Below, piece by piece: positions 1-3,912 of a stretch of 6,337 bases of DNA. The DNA is taken from NCBI GenBank assembly GCA_902796875.1, contig CADBQT010000170.1, positions 1-6,337 on the forward strand, given 5' to 3'. This stretch comes from an uncultured Eubacteriales bacterium. GTDB lineage: Bacteria > Bacillota > Clostridia > Peptostreptococcales > Anaerovoracaceae. The notes under the pieces were generated by a model that saw nothing but the letters and a program-made list of their open reading frames with translations, made no database searches and was not told the origin of the DNA. The position numbers and the translations under genes are program-made. Position 1 is the first letter of the stretch, and each line of letters opens with the position of its first letter.

Positions 1-1
1 C

Positions 2-30
2 TTTACGGCGGGGCCGAAAAGTTGTAAAAT
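2..30 (+). promoter_or_regulatory. Candidate sigma-A type promoter
   Basis: A -35-like TTTACG (2-7, 4 of 6 consensus bases) and a -10-like TAAAAT (25-30, 5 of 6) are separated by exactly 17 bases. Transcription would begin near 36-38, about 40 bases before the start of the binding-protein gene. The match is by eye only, and the sequence before position 1 is unseen, so the gene could also be read from an upstream promoter. Confidence 0.35.
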
Positions 31-34
31 GGGG

Positions 35-56
35 ATGTCCGCCATCCGGCGGGCGT
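35..56 (+). other. Small hairpin in the leader of the binding-protein gene
   Basis: Bases 37-43 (GTCCGCC) can pair with 48-54 (GGCGGGC) around a 4-base ATCC loop, with one G-T wobble. The stem can be extended to 35/56 through a second wobble. No T-run follows, so it is not an intrinsic terminator. If the upstream promoter is real, this hairpin would sit at the very 5' end of the mRNA, ending about 10 bases before the ribosome binding site, where it might stabilise the transcript. That role is inference. Confidence 0.35.
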
Positions 57-65
57 ATCACAGAT

Positions 66-70
66 GAGGA
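66..70 (+). promoter_or_regulatory. Ribosome binding site that fixes the start at 79
   Basis: GAGGA at 66-70 lies 8 bases before the ATG at 79. The earlier in-frame ATG at 64 overlaps this motif and has no comparable Shine-Dalgarno sequence in front of it. The protein starting at 79 also begins directly with a compact lipoprotein signal peptide, so 79 is the better start. Confidence 0.7.
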
Positions 71-78
71 ACGATCAT

Positions 79-1308
79 ATGAATCGAGGCAAAATAACGA
101 TATTTCTCGGGCTTCTGCTGGCTTTCGCCGTGACGGCCAGCGGCTGCACCACTTTCGATAATTTCAAACAGGCTTTTTTCGATAAGGAAGTCAACACCGA
201 CGAAGCGATCAACATCGGGATCTACGAGCCTTTGGGCGGAGCCGATAAGGAAGCGGCTGCCCCGGAGGTCCAGGGGATCGAACTGGCCAACTCCCTCTAT
301 CCCGAGGCGGCGGGCAAAAAGATCCGACTGATCTACGCCGACAACAACTCGGATATCGATGCGGCGGAGACGGCCATCAGCACTCTCCTGACCAAGAACC
401 CGGCGGTGATCCTGGGCAGCTACGGCGCCCTCTATTCTCTGATCGCCGGCGAACAGATCACAGGCGCCAAGGTGCCGGCCATCGCCATGACCAACACCAA
501 CCCCCTGGTCACCCGGAACAACAGCTACTACTTCCGGGTCTGCTACATCGATGCGACTCAGGGCCGGCTGCTTTGCCGCTACCTGGAGTCCCTGGATGTG
601 GAAGAAGCCGGCGTTCTCCTGCCGGAGGATGACGAGGCGGCCATGGCCATGACCACATCCTTCGTCCGGAATTTCAAGTCGGCCACGGAAAACGATGACG
701 CCGTCCCCTACTACGAGAAGTACACCACGGGTGAAACGGATTTCGACAGTTACCTGGACAATATCGAGAAGTCCGGGGTGAAATACGTCGTCCTCTCCGG
801 AGAGACCACGGACATGTTGAACATCATCAACCAGGCGGCCAAGCGGCATCTGGATGTCACCTTCCTGGGCGATACCCGCTGGGGGGAGGAGGATTTTCAT
901 AAAGGCCTGAGCAAGCGCGTGGATCCGAACCACCTGGCTTTCGTCCAGTTCTTCGTCTCCGACGGCAAGATCAAGAGTGAGACCGTCAGTGAAGAACGGC
1001 AGCAGTTCCTGGATGCCTGGCACAAGAAATACGGCAACGACCGTGAGCCGGAAGAAGCCGTCGCCCTGGGATATGACGCCTACCGGATCGCCCTGGATGC
1101 CATCGAAAAATCTTCGAAGGAACTGGGCGGCAAGATCGACGGCGAAGCCATCCGGGACACCCTCCTGGACAAGGACTATCAGTACGAGGGCGCCTCGGGG
1201 ATCATTCGGTTCAACAGCTACGGCGATCCTCAGAAGACGGCCTACATCAGCACCTGGGATCGGGACACCATCAAGTCCCTGTATACCATCCCCACGGATA
1301 TGCAGTAG
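79..1308 (+). CDS. ABC transporter substrate-binding lipoprotein, LivK-like (type 1 periplasmic-binding fold)
   Basis: A 409-residue protein that probably captures a small ligand, such as an amino acid, outside the membrane and delivers it to an ABC permease. The N-terminus has R3 and K5, a hydrophobic stretch (about 6-20) and a lipobox T-A-S-G-C with C23 as the predicted lipidated cysteine. The mature part resembles the leucine/isoleucine/valine-binding family: an early strand N-I-G-I-Y-E-P-L-G-G, a G-S-Y at about 113-115 followed by a helix and V-P-A-I-A-M-T-N-T-N-P, and near the C-terminus the family-like Y-E-G-A-S-G-I-I-R-F-N-S-Y-G-D. Length suits the family. No permease or ATPase gene is visible, so partner genes lie upstream, elsewhere, or are absent. 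The ligand cannot be read from sequence; related folds also serve as sensory domains. The gene is probably driven by the candidate promoter at 2-30. An 88-base gap separates it from the next gene. Confidence 0.87.
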   Translation: MNRGKITIFLGLLLAFAVTASGCTTFDNFKQAFFDKEVNTDEAINIGIYEPLGGADKEAAAPEVQGIELANSLYPEAAGKKIRLIYADNNSDIDAAETAISTLLTKNPAVILGSYGALYSLIAGEQITGAKVPAIAMTNTNPLVTRNNSYYFRVCYIDATQGRLLCRYLESLDVEEAGVLLPEDDEAAMAMTTSFVRNFKSATENDDAVPYYEKYTTGETDFDSYLDNIEKSGVKYVVLSGETTDMLNIINQAAKRHLDVTFLGDTRWGEEDFHKGLSKRVDPNHLAFVQFFVSDGKIKSETVSEERQQFLDAWHKKYGNDREPEEAVALGYDAYRIALDAIEKSSKELGGKIDGEAIRDTLLDKDYQYEGASGIIRFNSYGDPQKTAYISTWDRDTIKSLYTIPTDMQ

Positions 1309-1396
1309 TCGGAAGGGCCGGCCGGGATTCCCCTGCCTTTGCGCTTCCGTCCACCATAGAACACAAATCATCATCAATAGTAAAAGGAGTATTACC

Positions 1397-1621
1397 ATGG
1401 AAAAGAAAATCAATGAAGCTCTGGATCAGATCCGTCCGTTCCTTCAGAGAGACGGCGGGGACATCGAATTCGTCGAGTACACCGATGACAACATCGTCAA
1501 GGTTCGCCTGCAGGGCCACTGCGCCGGATGCCCCGGTGCCCAGATGACCATCAAAGGCGTCGTCGAGAAGATCCTCAAGGAGAGCTATCCGGAGATCGCC
1601 GGCGTGGAAGCCGTGCAGTAA
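1397..1621 (+). CDS. NifU-like (NFU domain) iron-sulfur cluster protein
   Basis: A 74-residue protein that is essentially one NFU domain. Residues 11-23 (Q-I-R-P-F-L-Q-R-D-G-G-D-I) match the family's first helix and R-D-G-G-D signature. H-C-A-G-C-P-G-A-Q-M-T carries C42 and C45, the CxxC that in known NFU proteins holds a [4Fe-4S] cluster, usually bridged between two subunits, for transfer to apo-proteins in the cytosol. There is no NifU N-terminal scaffold domain; stand-alone NFU proteins of this size are common in Bacillota. The start is secure: AGGAG at 1385-1389 lies 7 bases before the ATG. The dipeptidase gene starts 6 bases after its stop, so the two are probably one transcript. No nitrogen-fixation genes are nearby, so a general iron-sulfur role is more likely than a nitrogenase role. 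Confidence 0.92.
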   Translation: MEKKINEALDQIRPFLQRDGGDIEFVEYTDDNIVKVRLQGHCAGCPGAQMTIKGVVEKILKESYPEIAGVEAVQ

Positions 1622-1627
1622 ACCGCA

Positions 1628-3061
1628 ATGGATCTGAATCAATTACACCAACGAATCGAATCCTATCGGGCAGAGATGATCGAATCTCTGTCCCGACTTA
1701 TTTCTATTCCCAGTGTGGCCGTTCCCGACGGGAGCATGGAGCACCCCTTTGGGGAGCACGTCCATGAAGCCTTTACCACCATGCTCCACATGGGGGATGA
1801 GGCGGAGTTCCTTACCTGGAACGCAGACAACTTCGGTGGCCACATCGACTTCCCCGGGACCGGCGACGGGATGCTGGGGATCGTGGGTCACCTTGACGTG
1901 GTCCCCGAAGGCGATGGCTGGGAGTTCGACCCCTACGGCGGCGAAGTGATCGACGGGTACGTCTGCGGCCGCGGTGCCAGCGACGACAAAGGCCCCGTGA
2001 TCGCATCTTTCTATGCCATGAAAGCCCTGAAGGATCTGGGCTTTGCCCCGGACAAGACCGTCCGTCTGATCCTGGGCCTGGACGAGGAAACCAACTGGAA
2101 AGGCATGGAGCACTACCTGGCTTTCGTGGACCGGACGCCGGATCTGGGCTTTTCCCCCGATGCGGATTTCCCGGTGATCCACGGAGAGATGGGCATGCTG
2201 GTCTTCGATCTCGCCCGGAAGTTCGGACGATTTTCCGGCAAAGGCCTGGAGCTGCGGACGATCAAAGGCGGGACGGCGGCCAATGCGGTGCCCGACTTCG
2301 CCCGGGCGGTGGTCATGGATACCAGCGGCGGCGGGTACGAAAGCATCCGCAACCTGGTGGCGGAGCTTCGGGAGAGCCGGGGCTGGCGCCTCCAGTGCAA
2401 AGGCGTGGGCAAGAGCCTGGAGATCACCGCGGAGGGAACCTCCGCTCACGGTTCCAAACCCGAGGAAGGGGAAAACGCCATCTCCATCATCATGGAGCTG
2501 CTGGGCCATCTGAACTTCGTCAGCGACGATCAGTCCGCCTTCGTCCAGTTCTATAACGAGCATATCGGTTTCGACATGCACGGAGAACACATCGGCTGCG
2601 CCTTCGAGGATGAACCCTCCGGCAAACTGATCTGGAACACGGGGATGATCGACCTGGATCAGAAGTCCGTCCGCCTGACCATCAACGTCCGCTACCCGGT
2701 GACGGGGGACTGCGAGCAGGTCTACGACGGCGTCATGTCCGTCATCAATCCCTTTGATCTGGGGATCATCAAAGATCGGCACAAGGCGCCTATCTATCTG
2801 GAGGAGGACGATCCTCTGGTGACCACCCTGATGGACATCTACCGCAGGCAGACCGGCGACGAGGAAAGCAAGCCTCTGGTCATCGGCGGGGGCACCTACG
2901 CACGGGCGCTGGAGAATACCGTTGCCTTTGGAGCCCGCTTCCCCGGCGAGCCCGGCCTGGAGCACATGCGAGACGAGAAGATCTCCGTGGAGGGCCTGAT
3001 GAAGCTGGCCCACATCTACGCCGAGGCCATCTACGAGCTCTCCCGCGGGGAGCACGACTGA
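1628..3061 (+). CDS. pepV: M20 family dipeptidase, PepV-like
   Basis: A 477-residue cytosolic zinc metallopeptidase, predicted to split dipeptides in the last step of peptide use. The M20 metal-site motifs are all present: H-L-D-V-V-P (H88, with D90), G-R-G-A-S-D-D-K-G-P (D119, the bridging aspartate), L-D-E-E-T (E153 and E154, catalytic base and ligand), P-D-A-D-F-P (D178) and G-L-E-H-M (H446). These line up closely with the Lactobacillus PepV residues as I recall them. H274 in G-T-S-A-H-G-S-K-P-E-E-G and N219 in A-A-N-A-V-P-D fit the lid domain between the two halves of the catalytic domain. Length is normal for PepV and the gene is intact. The start at 1628 leaves no good Shine-Dalgarno: the nearest GGAAG (1606-1610) is 17 bases away, inside the preceding gene, so translation may depend on coupling to the NFU gene. 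The exact dipeptide range is unknown. Confidence 0.92.
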   Translation: MDLNQLHQRIESYRAEMIESLSRLISIPSVAVPDGSMEHPFGEHVHEAFTTMLHMGDEAEFLTWNADNFGGHIDFPGTGDGMLGIVGHLDVVPEGDGWEFDPYGGEVIDGYVCGRGASDDKGPVIASFYAMKALKDLGFAPDKTVRLILGLDEETNWKGMEHYLAFVDRTPDLGFSPDADFPVIHGEMGMLVFDLARKFGRFSGKGLELRTIKGGTAANAVPDFARAVVMDTSGGGYESIRNLVAELRESRGWRLQCKGVGKSLEITAEGTSAHGSKPEEGENAISIIMELLGHLNFVSDDQSAFVQFYNEHIGFDMHGEHIGCAFEDEPSGKLIWNTGMIDLDQKSVRLTINVRYPVTGDCEQVYDGVMSVINPFDLGIIKDRHKAPIYLEEDDPLVTTLMDIYRRQTGDEESKPLVIGGGTYARALENTVAFGARFPGEPGLEHMRDEKISVEGLMKLAHIYAEAIYELSRGEHD

Positions 3062-3078
3062 GCCGAGAGGACACGTCT

Positions 3079-3912
3079 ATGGAACGACCGGACCTTTTCG
3101 CGGAAAAAACGGCTGAAGAGATAAAGAAGGGACGCAGGAACTTCCTGCTGATCCTCATTTTCTCCATTTGTTTTTCTGCGGCACTGGGTGCGGTCTATTT
3201 TTATGTCACCACCATCTCTTACGCGATCGACGTGAAGATCGATCACGCCAGCGCTCCTGCCCAGACCCGGGCCGCCAACGTCGGCGAATTCATCAAGGAG
3301 CTGGATAAGGCAGGTTTTCACGTGGACGAAGATGACATCGTTCTCCCCGACAGGAAAGAAAAGCTGGAGGACGGCAGCACCGTAGAGATCCGCCAGGTGG
3401 AAGTGGTCAGGGAAAAAGAAAAAGAAGCCACGCCCTTCGATACCATCGAGGAAGAAGACCGCTCCATGAACAAGGGTGAAAAAGAGACCACCCAGGAGGG
3501 CGCAGAGGGCGAGGATCTGGTCACCTACCAGGTCACCTACACCTCCGGCAAGGAGACCGCCCGCACGGAGATCGATCGGGAGACAATAAAAGAACCCGTC
3601 GATCAGATCATCCACGTAGGGGTCGTGGAGACTATCGACGGGTTTGCCTATACCCGCAAAGAAGTTTTTGAATCGACTGCCTACACCGGCGGAGGTCGTA
3701 CCGCCAGCGGGACCCGGGCTCGGGTCGGCGAGATCGCCGTGGATCCCAGAGTCATTCCCCTGGGCACCACCGTCTACATCGAAGGCCTCGGTCTGCGGAC
3801 CGCCGAGGATACCGGCGGCGCCATCAAAGGCAACATCATCGACATCTATTTCGATTCTTATTCTCAGTGCCGCCAGTGGGGCCGGCGCAGCGTCACCGTC
3901 TATCTGCCTTAG
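3079..3912 (+). CDS. Membrane-anchored G5 and 3D domain protein (YabE-like, putative cell-wall lytic enzyme)
   Basis: A 277-residue protein with a basic N-terminus (K-K-G-R-R, 16-20) and one hydrophobic helix (about 22-44) acting as anchor or uncleaved signal. Outside the membrane come a DUF348-like segment (about 48-110), a full G5 domain (about 110-183, with P-F-D-T, N-K-G-E, the paired glycines Q-E-G-A-E-G, Y-T-S-G-K and E-P-V-D-Q-I-I-H-V-G) and a C-terminal 3D domain (about 196-276). The three hallmark aspartates are D222 (A-V-D-P), D244 (E-D-T-G-G) and D255 (I-I-D-I-Y). 3D domains share the MltA-type fold and G5 is thought to bind cell-wall sugars, so a peptidoglycan-cleaving or remodelling role, as in YabE and Sps-type proteins, is likely but not shown. 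The start is supported by AGAGGA at 3066-3071. It follows the dipeptidase stop by 17 bases, suggesting one operon. Its TAG stop overlaps the stop of the opposing gene. Confidence 0.9.
   Translation: MERPDLFAEKTAEEIKKGRRNFLLILIFSICFSAALGAVYFYVTTISYAIDVKIDHASAPAQTRAANVGEFIKELDKAGFHVDEDDIVLPDRKEKLEDGSTVEIRQVEVVREKEKEATPFDTIEEEDRSMNKGEKETTQEGAEGEDLVTYQVTYTSGKETARTEIDRETIKEPVDQIIHVGVVETIDGFAYTRKEVFESTAYTGGGRTASGTRARVGEIAVDPRVIPLGTTVYIEGLGLRTAEDTGGAIKGNIIDIYFDSYSQCRQWGRRSVTVYLP
3909..3912. other. Overlapping stop codons of two convergent genes
   Basis: The four bases TTAG carry both ends: TAG (3910-3912) stops the forward G5/3D gene, and the complement of TTA (3909-3911), TAA, stops the reverse gene. 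No spacer and no stem with a T-run was found around the junction in either direction, so transcription termination must lie inside the opposing coding sequence or be factor-dependent. Confidence 0.9.

Noticed and set aside
1309..1396. A terminator or promoter between the binding-protein and NFU genes
   Set aside because: Only short interrupted stems are seen (GGC/GCC with GGG/CCC at 1321-1337, and CGGAAG 1310-1315 with CTTCCG 1344-1349), followed at best by three Ts. No hexamer pair has acceptable spacing. The gap may still hold a weak signal, but I cannot support one.
58..1413. A 451-codon open frame on the reverse strand opposite the binding-protein gene
   Set aside because: It starts and ends with the sense gene and has no family features, while the forward frame has a lipobox, a Shine-Dalgarno and a recognisable fold. 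GC-rich third positions keep the antisense frame free of stops.
1397..1621. NFU gene as a sign of nitrogen fixation
   Set aside because: There is no NifU N-terminal domain and no nif gene nearby; stand-alone NFU proteins serve general iron-sulfur delivery.
1643..3055. A 470-codon open frame on the reverse strand opposite the dipeptidase
   Set aside because: It mirrors the sense gene exactly and shows no motif; the forward frame holds the complete M20 metal site.
3789..3802. CGGTC-TGCG-GACCG hairpin inside the G5/3D gene
   Set aside because: A 5 bp stem in GC-rich coding sequence for the conserved 3D domain; expected by chance.
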